From Halothiobacillus neapolitanus (GTDB lineage: Bacteria; Pseudomonadota; Gammaproteobacteria; Halothiobacillales; Halothiobacillaceae), in NCBI GenBank assembly GCA_020722165.1, contig DYLI01000003.1, positions 1 to 37,361 of the forward strand: a stretch of 37,361 bases of DNA, read 5' to 3'. Below the pieces are notes generated by a model. The model was not told where the DNA came from, searched no databases, and saw only the letters and a list, made by a program, of their open reading frames with translations. A program made the translations under genes and the position numbers. This document shows, one piece after another, positions 15,777-23,778 of the stretch (position 1 is its first letter; every line of letters starts with the position of its first letter).

Positions 15777-16511
15777 ATGAGTAACATGTATATTAAAACC
15801 GTTACGGGCATGAGCGTTGTTGTTGCTGCGCTGATGATGTCGCCAGTGTTTGCAGCTGAGCACGGGGTGACAACTGCACCCAAAGGATCATCGTCCAATG
15901 TGGCGTGGACAGCCGAAATGGTGGAGTTTGTCGCCAAAGGTGACAAGAACCGTGGTGGGCAGCTTAATCAAGATTTGTTTTGTGCCTCGTGTCATGGTCA
16001 AGTGGGCATCGCGCCATCGGCAAACTGGCCGTCTTTGGCGGGTCAACGTGCCGAGTACACCTTCAAAATGTTGAAGGATTACAAGGAAGGCAAGCGCAAA
16101 GGCAGCCATTCCGCCGAAATCATGACTGCTACAAGTCAGTTGGTTTCAGATCAGGATATGGCTGATTTGGCGCAGTTTTATGCCAGCTTCACCTTGCCGC
16201 CGTTGCCCGTAGGTGTCAGCTTTGATGCAGCTGTTGGCGCACAGTCCAAGTCCATCGTTACGCGTGGTGATGGCAAGCGCCTCGTTGCGCCCTGCCAGTC
16301 TTGCCATGTTGCCAATGGCGAAGGTCAGGAAACGGACACCCCGGCCTTGGCGGGTCAAACCCCTGATTATTTCATCAAAACCATGCAGGAATATAAAACC
16401 GGTGCACGCAGTAGTGATGTTTACTCGCGTATGCGCTTGATCGCCAAGGTTTTGACGGATGAGGAAATTGTGCAGATGGCTCATTACTATGCGGGTCTGA
16501 CTGCGAAATAA
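15777..16511 (+). CDS. Dihaem cytochrome c (c4-like)
   Basis: This 244-residue periplasmic protein has an N-terminal signal peptide (cleaved near 'VFAAEHG') and two class I cytochrome domains with haem sites 'CASCHG' and 'CQSCHV'. 'PSLAGQRAEYTFKMLKDYKEGKR' and the similar 'PALAGQTPDYFIKTMQEYKTGAR' show the internal duplication typical of cytochrome c4. Each domain has a later Met as a likely ligand ('AEIMTA', 'SRMRLIA'). It starts 3 bases after the subunit I stop, with GGGGAG upstream, so it is co-translated with the oxidase and probably feeds electrons to its CuA site. A strong terminator follows. Confidence 0.9.
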   Translation: MSNMYIKTVTGMSVVVAALMMSPVFAAEHGVTTAPKGSSSNVAWTAEMVEFVAKGDKNRGGQLNQDLFCASCHGQVGIAPSANWPSLAGQRAEYTFKMLKDYKEGKRKGSHSAEIMTATSQLVSDQDMADLAQFYASFTLPPLPVGVSFDAAVGAQSKSIVTRGDGKRLVAPCQSCHVANGEGQETDTPALAGQTPDYFIKTMQEYKTGARSSDVYSRMRLIAKVLTDEEIVQMAHYYAGLTAK

Positions 16512-16535
16512 TATTGCTTTTTCGCTTATAACCTG

Positions 16536-16565
16536 AGCCCCGCAGTTTTTTTGCGGGGCTTTTTT
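16536..16565 (+). terminator. Rho-independent terminator after the dihaem cytochrome c gene
   Basis: AGCCCCGCA (16536-16544) pairs perfectly with TGCGGGGCT (16552-16560) around a seven-base T-rich loop and is followed by a run of T. It closes the fccA-to-cytochrome block. The P-ATPase reading frame begins less than 20 bases later, so that gene needs readthrough or its own promoter. Confidence 0.9.
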
Positions 16566-16582
16566 CATTGGAAGACTGCAAC

Positions 16583-19048
16583 GTGACTGACGAAAAAAAT
16601 GTTTGTTATCACTGCGCGCTAGACATTCCGCGCGGGATTGACCTGCGCTATCCCGTGCTCGGTGAGGAGCGGGTGTTTTGCTGTGCCGGATGTCATGCCG
16701 CATGCAAGGCCATTGTTGATGCGGGCTTTGAGGAATTTTACAAATTCCGCGAGCAGGAAGGTGAAGTCAATGCTCAAGTCTTGCCTGATATTCTGCGCAA
16801 CCTGACCTTGTTTGATCGTGAAGATGTGCAGCAAAGCTTTGTGCGCCACAGTGGTGAATTGCTTGAAGCCGCGCTCATTCTGGAGAATATCCGCTGCGCG
16901 GCCTGCATGTGGCTGAATGAACAGACCTTGCGCGCGCACCCGGGAGTGCTGGATGTACATTTGGACTATGCCAGTCATCAGGCTCGGGTGACTTGGGATC
17001 CGGCACAGACCAAATTGAGCGAGATTTTGCAGGTGATTGCCGCCATCGGTTATGTGGCGCATCCCTATGATCCGGCGCATCGTGAGCAACTGATCGAGGA
17101 TGAGCGCCGCCGCAGTGTTGAGCGCCTGTTATTTGCCGGTTTACTCGGCATGGAAGTGATGTTTTTTTCCATTGCAACCTACTGGATGGGGGGGCATGAG
17201 CCGGGTGGGCAACTTCAGCTTTGGGAGGTCATTGGGCGTTGGACCTCCTTGCTGATTACGTTCATTATGCTGGTGTATTCGGGCGCGGATTTTTTTGTGG
17301 GTGCTTGGCGCGATTTGAAAAACAAGCGCCTAGGCATGGATGTTCCGGTGGTTTTGGGGATGGTGGCTGCTTGGGTCGGGAGTTTATGGGCGACGATTAC
17401 AGGTGGCGAAGAAGCCTATTTCGATTCCATTGCCATGTTTGTGTTTTTTGTATTGCTGGCGCGAGTAGTGGAACTAAAGGGCCGACTCGCGGCGGCGAGC
17501 GCCCTCGATCATTTGATGAAGGTGATTCCGGCGACAGCCTGCCGGGTGGGCGAGGATGGCGATACAGACGTGGCGGTGGCTGACTTGAAAGGCGGCGATG
17601 TGGTGCGTTTGCTGCCAGGCGCAAGTGTGCCGGTGGATGGTAGTTTGTTGAGCGCATTCAGTAGTTTCGATGAGTCGCATCTCACCGGTGAGTCTGCGCC
17701 CGTGGTGCATCGAGAAGGTGATTGGATTGCTGCTGGAAGTTGTAATGTCGATCAGCCCGTTTTGATGCGCGTGGAGCGCGTGAGTACCGATTCAACCATG
17801 AATGAGCTGCAACGCCTGATGGATCGTGGTTTGTCGGAAAAGCCGAAATTGGCTGTTTTGGCCGAGCGCATTTCTGCGCCATTTGTACTGGTCACTTTGA
17901 TTCTGGCGGCTTCGACAGCCTTGGTATGGTGGTTTATTGATCCCGCACATGCTTTGCCCAACACGATTTCTGTACTGATTATTACGTGCCCATGTGCATT
18001 GGCTTTGGCTACGCCGGTGGCTTTGGCCATTTCCGCCGGACGCTTTGCTGGTTTGGGTGTTTTGCCGATGCGCATGTCGGCGGTCGAGGCGCTGGCGCGA
18101 GCTAATACCCTAGTGCTGGACAAAACGGGGACATTGACACGCGGCAGACCCAAGGTTTCGGCCGTGCACGCCTTGGGTGGTTTGGACGAGGCATGGCTTC
18201 GAGCGTTAGTTGCGCGCATGGAAATGCACTCGGAGCATCCCTTGGCGTATGCTTTGCGTGAGGGGGTTGAGCCGTTGGATGCACCGCTTGAGGTACTTAA
18301 TGTGCCGGGGCAGGGGCTGGAAGCACACTTGGATGGCCGGTGTTGGCGTGTGGGAACGCCGATCTTTGCCTTGCAAGGCGTAGCGTTAGCTGATGAGGCG
18401 CAAGCCTGGCTGCAAGCACATCTTGAGAGTGCCGGCATTGTGGTTGTGCTAAGTTGTGACGCAGAGTCGCGTGCGTTGTTTGTGCTGCATGATGAGATGC
18501 GCGAAGGTGCAGAGGTTTTTGTACAGCAAACGCGTGCTCTGGGCATGAAACGTATCATTATTTTGAGCGGGGATCAGCCTGCCGCCGTGCGTTATATGGC
18601 GGAAAAACTTGGTATTGATGAATATCACGGCGCGATGTTGCCCCAAGATAAATTGGCATGGATTGAACAGGCACAGGCGGCGGGTGTCAGAGTGATGATG
18701 GCGGGCGATGGTATTAACGATGCGCCCACACTGGCGGCGGCGCAGGTGTCTTTATCATTTGGCGCGGCAACCACGTTGGCTCAGCTGCATAGTGACTTTG
18801 TGCTACTTGGGCATGATTTGAGTGCCATTCCACCGGCCATTCGTTTAGCGCGCGCGACACGCCGTAACATCAATGCCAACTTGGCATGGGCTTTGGGCTA
18901 TAACATTGTTGCCGTGCCTTTTGCAGCGCTTGGCTTTATCAGCCCATGGGTCGCGGCGGTGGGGATGTCACTCAGTTCCTTGCTCGTGGTGGGTAATGCC
19001 TTGCGTCTGAAAAATGTGGTGTTGCGTGAACCACACCAGAAGGTATAA
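16583..19048 (+). CDS. Copper-exporting P1B-type ATPase, CcoI/FixI-like
   Basis: This 821-residue P1B ATPase is of the kind that exports Cu+ for oxidase assembly. The N-terminal Cys-rich module ('CYHCALDIPRG', then 'FCCAGCHAAC') is typical of CcoI/FixI. It is followed by an HMA domain with Cys105/Cys108 ('IRCAACMW'). The membrane copper site Cys-Pro-Cys is at 469-471 and the phosphorylated Asp513 sits in 'DKTGTLTRG'. 'TGES' (actuator), 'GDGINDAPTLAAA' and 'HSEHPLA'-type nucleotide motifs are also visible. I prefer the GTG at 16583, preceded by GGAAGA; an in-frame TTG at 16568 has no ribosome-binding site. It sits with sco and PCuAC genes downstream of a ba3 oxidase. No cbb3 genes lie in the window. 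Confidence 0.9.
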   Translation: MTDEKNVCYHCALDIPRGIDLRYPVLGEERVFCCAGCHAACKAIVDAGFEEFYKFREQEGEVNAQVLPDILRNLTLFDREDVQQSFVRHSGELLEAALILENIRCAACMWLNEQTLRAHPGVLDVHLDYASHQARVTWDPAQTKLSEILQVIAAIGYVAHPYDPAHREQLIEDERRRSVERLLFAGLLGMEVMFFSIATYWMGGHEPGGQLQLWEVIGRWTSLLITFIMLVYSGADFFVGAWRDLKNKRLGMDVPVVLGMVAAWVGSLWATITGGEEAYFDSIAMFVFFVLLARVVELKGRLAAASALDHLMKVIPATACRVGEDGDTDVAVADLKGGDVVRLLPGASVPVDGSLLSAFSSFDESHLTGESAPVVHREGDWIAAGSCNVDQPVLMRVERVSTDSTMNELQRLMDRGLSEKPKLAVLAERISAPFVLVTLILAASTALVWWFIDPAHALPNTISVLIITCPCALALATPVALAISAGRFAGLGVLPMRMSAVEALARANTLVLDKTGTLTRGRPKVSAVHALGGLDEAWLRALVARMEMHSEHPLAYALREGVEPLDAPLEVLNVPGQGLEAHLDGRCWRVGTPIFALQGVALADEAQAWLQAHLESAGIVVVLSCDAESRALFVLHDEMREGAEVFVQQTRALGMKRIIILSGDQPAAVRYMAEKLGIDEYHGAMLPQDKLAWIEQAQAAGVRVMMAGDGINDAPTLAAAQVSLSFGAATTLAQLHSDFVLLGHDLSAIPPAIRLARATRRNINANLAWALGYNIVAVPFAALGFISPWVAAVGMSLSSLLVVGNALRLKNVVLREPHQKV

Positions 19049-19094
19049 ATTAAGCTGATTGTGTATTAAATATTTCACGTAGGAGTTGAAGCTC

Positions 19095-19757
19095 ATGAGC
19101 AAATCTGGTCGTCAAGGCGCGCCCGTAGCGGCTGTTGTGTTTTTGGTGTTGATTGTCGCCCTCGGTATTGCCGTGTATCTGAAATGGCAGCGCGCAAATG
19201 TTGATTTAGCGACCGTGGTCGATCAGTCGGTGATGCGGGTGATACCACAGGCGATTCCTGTGCCGGAATTCACGTTGACACGCATGGATGGCAAGCCGTT
19301 TGAACGCAAGAATCTTTTGGGCAAATGGACGTTCTTGTATTTTGGTTACACACTCTGCCCTGATGTCTGCCCGACGGAATTGACCGCACTGGCTGAAGTG
19401 GCTGAGTTGATACGCAAAGAAGGTGTGCAGTCGTCATGGCAGCAAGTGTTTGTTTCGGTGGATCCTCAACGTGATACCCCGGAGCAACTCGCCAAATTCG
19501 TGACCTATTTTGATCCTAAAATTATTGGCGTCACCGGTGCAGAGTCTGAGCTACGTCAAATGGCTAAACCCTTAGGGGTTGGCTGGGAAAAGGCAGCACT
19601 ACCCACGGCGAATGATGCGGCCTCATCGTCTTATTTAATTAACCACACCACTTCAATTCTGTTGGTGAGCCCTGACGCAACCGTGATTGGCGTGTATCCT
19701 ACGCCGCATGATCCAGTGGCGATGGTCAAAGTGTTTCGTACAGTCATTAACGAGTGA
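19095..19757 (+). CDS. Sco1/SenC-type copper chaperone
   Basis: This 220-residue membrane-anchored, thioredoxin-fold protein loads the CuA site of cytochrome oxidase. One N-terminal helix (about 10-28) is followed by a periplasmic domain. Copper ligands are Cys88 and Cys92 ('TLCPDVCPTEL') and His184 ('LINHTTSILL'). 'FVSVDPQRDTPEQL' is also typical. The ATG at 19095 has AGGAG nine bases upstream; an in-frame TTG at 19086 lacks one. It lies between the copper ATPase and PCuAC genes and would serve the cbaB product. Confidence 0.94.
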   Translation: MSKSGRQGAPVAAVVFLVLIVALGIAVYLKWQRANVDLATVVDQSVMRVIPQAIPVPEFTLTRMDGKPFERKNLLGKWTFLYFGYTLCPDVCPTELTALAEVAELIRKEGVQSSWQQVFVSVDPQRDTPEQLAKFVTYFDPKIIGVTGAESELRQMAKPLGVGWEKAALPTANDAASSSYLINHTTSILLVSPDATVIGVYPTPHDPVAMVKVFRTVINE

Positions 19758-19765
19758 GGTGTTCC

Positions 19766-20230
19766 ATGCGTAAATTGATTTTGGCTGCGGCCATGTTGAC
19801 ACCCTTGTCTGCGTATGCGGAGGTCAAAGTTGTCGATGCTTGGATTCCCGAAGCGCCGCCCAATGCGCAGGCGATGGCAGCATTTATGGTGATGGAAAAC
19901 GATGAAGATAAAGAAGTCAAAGTGCTGAGCGCCTTTGCGCCGGGGTTTAACACTATCGAGCTGCATAAGTCGATGGAAGTTGACGGGATGCACAAAATGA
20001 TTAAACAGGATGCTCTTGTGGTTCCTGCCAAGGGCAATTTGACCCTCAAGCCGGGCAGTTATCACATTATGTTGATTGGGGTACAAGACCCACGCCCCAA
20101 GGCCGGAGATGTCATTCCAGTTCGACTAGATTTTGCCGATGGCAAGCAGATGACGCTGCAAGTTCCAGTGAAAAAGCGTGCCGATATGATGAAACGCATG
20201 GAAAACATGCAAAAAATGCAGGGGCATTAA
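19766..20230 (+). CDS. Periplasmic copper chaperone PCuAC
   Basis: This 154-residue protein has a signal peptide (cleaved near 'AYA-EV') and the cupredoxin-like PCuAC fold (formerly DUF461). The copper motif H-x10-M-x21-H-x-M fits exactly with His67, Met78, His100 and Met102. The C terminus is rich in Met, with a final His ('MMKRMENMQKMQGH'), possibly an extra copper-binding tail. In Thermus, PCuAC delivers Cu+ to the CuA site of ba3 oxidase, which agrees with the context. It starts 8 bases after the sco stop; a GTG at 19754 is an unlikely alternative. Confidence 0.93.
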   Translation: MRKLILAAAMLTPLSAYAEVKVVDAWIPEAPPNAQAMAAFMVMENDEDKEVKVLSAFAPGFNTIELHKSMEVDGMHKMIKQDALVVPAKGNLTLKPGSYHIMLIGVQDPRPKAGDVIPVRLDFADGKQMTLQVPVKKRADMMKRMENMQKMQGH

Positions 20231-20268
20231 GCGACGACCTTGTTTAAGGCATAAAAGCCCTTAGCCTT

Positions 20269-20303
20269 GTCAGGCGTTGGTTTGTCCAGCGCCTGACTTT
20301 TTT
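20269..20303 (+). terminator. Rho-independent terminator between the PCuAC gene and rlmE
   Basis: GTCAGGCGTTGG (20269-20280) pairs with CCAGCGCCTGAC (20286-20297), with one G-U pair and a five-base loop (TTTGT), followed by six T. It ends the copper-chaperone transcript. The rlmE ribosome-binding site lies only 5 bases beyond the T run. Confidence 0.9.
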
Positions 20304-20318
20304 GTATTGGAGATGCTT

Positions 20319-20942
20319 TTGAAGCGTACCGCAAGCAGCCAACGCTGGCTGCATGAACATTTTACCGACCCCTATGTACAACGCGCCCAGCGCGAAGGTT
20401 GGCGCTCGCGCGCGGTGTACAAGCTGATTGAAATCCAGGAGCGCGACCGTGTTTTGCGCCCTAGTCAGGTGGTGGTTGATCTTGGCGCGGCTCCCGGCGG
20501 TTGGACGCAGTATGTTTCCAGTCTGTCGGGGGATAAGGGGCGTATTTTCGCGCTGGATATTCTGCCTATGGATAGTTTTGCCGATGTGGACTTCATTCAG
20601 GGCGACTTTACCGAGCAGGCGGTTCTGGACACCTTGATGCAGCGCCTTGATGGACGCACGGTTGATGTGGTTTTGTCGGATATGGCGCCAAACATGAGTG
20701 GGCACGAGGGTGTCGATCAGCCGCGTGCCATGTATCTTGCTGAATTGGCGACTGAATTTGCCTTGCGGGTGCTTAGTCCTGAGGGCGTGTTGGTGATTAA
20801 ATTGTTCCAAGGTGCAGGTTTTGATGACTATGTGCGGGAATTGCGCAAACAATTTAGCAGTGTCACCATGCGTAAACCCGACGCTTCACGTGCCCGTTCC
20901 CGCGAGGTTTATGCCTTAGCGCGGAACCCTCGCGTGATATAG
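20319..20942 (+). CDS. rlmE: 23S rRNA 2'-O-ribose U2552 methyltransferase RlmE
   Basis: This 207-residue SAM-dependent enzyme methylates U2552 of 23S rRNA. The SAM motif is 'VVDLGAAPGGWTQY'. The K-D-K-E catalytic residues are Lys35, Asp121 ('LSDMAPNMSG'), Lys161 ('VIKLFQG') and Glu196 ('SREVYAL'), each three lower than in the E. coli enzyme. I chose TTG 20319 because GGAG at 20309-20312 is six bases before it. The ATG at 20313 abuts that site, and the longer frame to 20277 lies inside the terminator hairpin. ftsH follows 57 bases later, the usual gene order. Confidence 0.92.
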   Translation: MKRTASSQRWLHEHFTDPYVQRAQREGWRSRAVYKLIEIQERDRVLRPSQVVVDLGAAPGGWTQYVSSLSGDKGRIFALDILPMDSFADVDFIQGDFTEQAVLDTLMQRLDGRTVDVVLSDMAPNMSGHEGVDQPRAMYLAELATEFALRVLSPEGVLVIKLFQGAGFDDYVRELRKQFSSVTMRKPDASRARSREVYALARNPRVI

Positions 20943-20968
20943 TGCTCCAACACTTACTTTTTCCATGA

Positions 20969-20986
20969 TTCAGCATTCAAGCTGAA
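20969..20986 (+). promoter_or_regulatory. Inverted repeat just before the ftsH ribosome-binding site
   Basis: TTCAGC (20969-20974) and GCTGAA (20981-20986) form a perfect six-base stem around ATTCAA, two bases before the GAGG ribosome-binding site at 20989-20992. It has no T run and is not a terminator. It could be an mRNA structure affecting ftsH translation or an operator; chance is also possible. Confidence 0.3.
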
Positions 20987-20999
20987 ACGAGGTTTTGCT

Positions 21000-22931
21000 T
21001 TGAACGACGTTGTAAAAAATTTACTTCTCTGGTTTGTGCTCGCCATCGTATTGATGACGGTTTTTAATAGCTTTCAAGGGGCGCGCACGCCTGTAAATGT
21101 ACCCACCGCCTATTCGCAATTCATCAGCGATGTGAAGTCGGGTTCCGTACAGCGTGTGCAGATTGAAGGCAATGTGATTCGCGGCAAGATGACCTCTGGC
21201 AGCGAGTTCATGACCTACAGCCCGGAGTCGGATAACCGTGCGCTGATTGGCGATTTACTCAACGCGGGTGTGACTATCAATGCCGTGCCACCTGAGCGTC
21301 CCTCTTTACTTCTCACATTGCTGATTCAATGGGGGCCTTTCCTGTTGTTGATTGGCGTGTGGATATTTTTCATGCGCCAAATGCAGGGCGGTGGGCGTGG
21401 CGGTGCTATGAGCTTTGGCAAGAGTCGTGCGCGCTTGATGGGTGAAGATCAAATCAAAGTGACCTTTGCCGATGTGGCGGGTTGCGACGAAGCTAAACAG
21501 GATGTGGCTGAGTTGGTCGATTTTTTGCGCGATCCGGGTAAGTTTCAGCGTCTGGGTGGCAAGATTCCGCGTGGCGTGTTGATGGTCGGCCCTCCTGGAA
21601 CCGGTAAAACGCTGCTCGCCAAGGCAATTGCGGGCGAAGCTAAAGTGCCGTTTTTCAGCATTTCCGGTTCGGACTTCGTAGAAATGTTTGTGGGTGTGGG
21701 GGCGGCGCGTGTGCGCGACATGTTTGAGCAAGCGAAGAAAAACGCGCCCTGCATCATCTTTATCGACGAAATTGATGCGGTCGGTCGCCAGCGCGGTGCA
21801 GGCTTGGGTGGCGGCAACGATGAGCGTGAACAAACCCTCAACCAAATGCTGGTTGAGATGGACGGTTTTGATGGTCACGAAGGCATTATTGTGATTGCCG
21901 CCACCAACCGCCCGGATGTGCTTGATCCGGCCTTGCTGCGCCCAGGTCGTTTCGATCGTCAAGTGGTTGTTGGTCTGCCTGATGTGCGTGGTCGTGAGCA
22001 AATTCTTAAAGTGCATTTACGCAAAGTTCCTGCCGCAAGTGATGTGACCGCAATGAACATTGCACGCGGTACACCGGGTTTTTCTGGCGCAGATTTGGCC
22101 AACCTTGTGAACGAGGCAGCTTTGCGTGCGGCGCGCACAGGTCGAAATGAAGTCTCTATGACCGATCTTGAATGGGCGAAAGACAAGCTCATTATGGGTA
22201 CGGAGCGCCGCTCGATTCTGATGAGCGATGCCGAGAAGAAGCTCACCGCCTACCACGAAGCAGGGCACGCGATTATCGGTCGCCTCGTACCTGAGCATGA
22301 TCCGGTATATAAGGTCAGTATCATCCCGCGCGGACGTGCCTTGGGTGTCACCATGTTTTTGCCTGAGCAGGATCGTTACAGCTACAGCAAGCGCAAGCTG
22401 GAAAGCTCACTCTCGACCTTGTTTGGTGGGCGGTTGGCCGAGGAGCTTATTTTTGGGCCAGATTCGGTCACGACGGGTGCATCCAACGATATTGAGCGCG
22501 CCACTGATATTGCCCGCAATATGGTCACCAAATGGGGTATGTCGGAAAAACTCGGTACCTTGAGCTATATGGAAGAAGAGGGTGAGGTTTTCCTTGGCCG
22601 CAGTGTGACCCAGCACAAGAATGTGTCGGATGACACCGCACATCTGATTGATGCTGAAGTACGTGCGATTATTGATCGCAATTATGAGCGTGCGCGTACC
22701 ATTCTTGTTGAGAATATGGATATTCTGCACAGCATGTCCGAAGCGCTTTTGAAGTACGAAACGATTGATTTACCTCAGATTGATAATTTGATGGCGCGGC
22801 GTGAGCCGGGCGAACCCAAGGGTTGGGGTGAAGATCAGAATCCTCCGCAGTCAGGAGGTGGCGTTGCTATGGGTGAATCACCGAAAGAAGCGCCCACCAA
22901 GTCAGTTGGGGATGCGGCGAGCCAGCATTGA
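21000..22931 (+). CDS. ftsH: ATP-dependent zinc metalloprotease FtsH
   Basis: This 643-residue membrane-bound AAA+ protease degrades unassembled membrane proteins and regulators such as LpxC and sigma-32. Two membrane helices (about 5-22 and 100-120) flank a periplasmic domain. The AAA module has Walker A 'GPPGTGKT' (197-204), Walker B 'IIFIDEIDA', the 'VGVGAARVRD' pore region and the second region of homology 'ATNRPDVLDPALLRPGRFDR'. The zinc site is His-Glu-Ala-Gly-His at 419-423. The start is TTG 21000, supported by GAGG seven bases upstream and by the match of 'MNDVVKNLLLWFVLA' to other FtsH proteins. It is followed closely by folP. Confidence 0.97.
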   Translation: MNDVVKNLLLWFVLAIVLMTVFNSFQGARTPVNVPTAYSQFISDVKSGSVQRVQIEGNVIRGKMTSGSEFMTYSPESDNRALIGDLLNAGVTINAVPPERPSLLLTLLIQWGPFLLLIGVWIFFMRQMQGGGRGGAMSFGKSRARLMGEDQIKVTFADVAGCDEAKQDVAELVDFLRDPGKFQRLGGKIPRGVLMVGPPGTGKTLLAKAIAGEAKVPFFSISGSDFVEMFVGVGAARVRDMFEQAKKNAPCIIFIDEIDAVGRQRGAGLGGGNDEREQTLNQMLVEMDGFDGHEGIIVIAATNRPDVLDPALLRPGRFDRQVVVGLPDVRGREQILKVHLRKVPAASDVTAMNIARGTPGFSGADLANLVNEAALRAARTGRNEVSMTDLEWAKDKLIMGTERRSILMSDAEKKLTAYHEAGHAIIGRLVPEHDPVYKVSIIPRGRALGVTMFLPEQDRYSYSKRKLESSLSTLFGGRLAEELIFGPDSVTTGASNDIERATDIARNMVTKWGMSEKLGTLSYMEEEGEVFLGRSVTQHKNVSDDTAHLIDAEVRAIIDRNYERARTILVENMDILHSMSEALLKYETIDLPQIDNLMARREPGEPKGWGEDQNPPQSGGGVAMGESPKEAPTKSVGDAASQH

Positions 22932-22934
22932 CGC

Positions 22935-23753
22935 ATGGCGGTGTTTGATTTGGCAGCATGGACACGCGAGCGCCCGCGTGTCATGGGTATTATCAATGTG
23001 ACCCCCGATTCCTTTTCGGATGGGGGTCGTTTTTTTGCCCGCGATTCAGCTTTGGGGCAAGCCGAGCGCATGATTGCCGATGGCGTGGATATTTTGGATC
23101 TTGGTGCGGAGTCCACCCGCCCAGGAGCCATGCCTGTCAGTGCGGCAGAAGAATTGGATCGACTGGGTGGGATTTTGGAGTGTTTGCGCGGTGTGCCTGT
23201 GCCTTTGTCCCTGGACACCAGCTCAGCCGAAGTCATGCGTGAAGGCTTGCGTCTTGGCGTGTCGCTAATTAACGATGTGCGTGCCTTGCAGCGCCCCGGT
23301 GTGCTTGATGTGCTTGCGGCACATCCTGCTGCTGTGTGCCTTATGCACATGCAGGGTGAGCCGGGTCGAATGCAACATGCGCCAGCCTATGAGAATGTCG
23401 TCCATGAGGTTGAAAATTTTTTATTGAACCGGGCGCGAGCCTGTCTTGCTTTGGGTTTGCCTGCATCCTCCATCGCGATTGACCCAGGGTTTGGCTTTGG
23501 TAAAGATTTTGCGCACAATCACGCGCTTTTTAAGGCGCTGCCGCGTTTGGCGGGGCATGGTTTTCCTGTATTGGTTGGCGTTTCGCGTAAAAGAATGATT
23601 GCCGATTTGATTGGCCAAAGTGCGCCTATGGAGCGTGATGCTGGCTCGCTTGCTGCGCACGTCATGGCTCTGGAGCGTGGTGCGCGAATATTACGGGTTC
23701 ATGCAGTAAAGCCTAGCGTGGATGCGGTTCGTGTCTGGGCTGGCTTGGTTTAA
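22935..23753 (+). CDS. folP: Dihydropteroate synthase
   Basis: This 272-residue folate enzyme condenses p-aminobenzoate with dihydropterin pyrophosphate. The family landmarks are all present: 'MGIINVTPDSFSDGG', 'DILDLGAESTRPGA', 'SLDTSSAEV', 'LINDVRAL', 'CLMHMQGEPGRMQ', 'IDPGFGFGKDFAHN' and 'VGVSRKRM'. It starts 3 bases after the ftsH stop without a strong ribosome-binding site. ftsH-folP-glmM is the common gammaproteobacterial order. Confidence 0.96.
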   Translation: MAVFDLAAWTRERPRVMGIINVTPDSFSDGGRFFARDSALGQAERMIADGVDILDLGAESTRPGAMPVSAAEELDRLGGILECLRGVPVPLSLDTSSAEVMREGLRLGVSLINDVRALQRPGVLDVLAAHPAAVCLMHMQGEPGRMQHAPAYENVVHEVENFLLNRARACLALGLPASSIAIDPGFGFGKDFAHNHALFKALPRLAGHGFPVLVGVSRKRMIADLIGQSAPMERDAGSLAAHVMALERGARILRVHAVKPSVDAVRVWAGLV

Positions 23754-23778
23754 ATCGTATTTTGATTGGAATAAAAGA

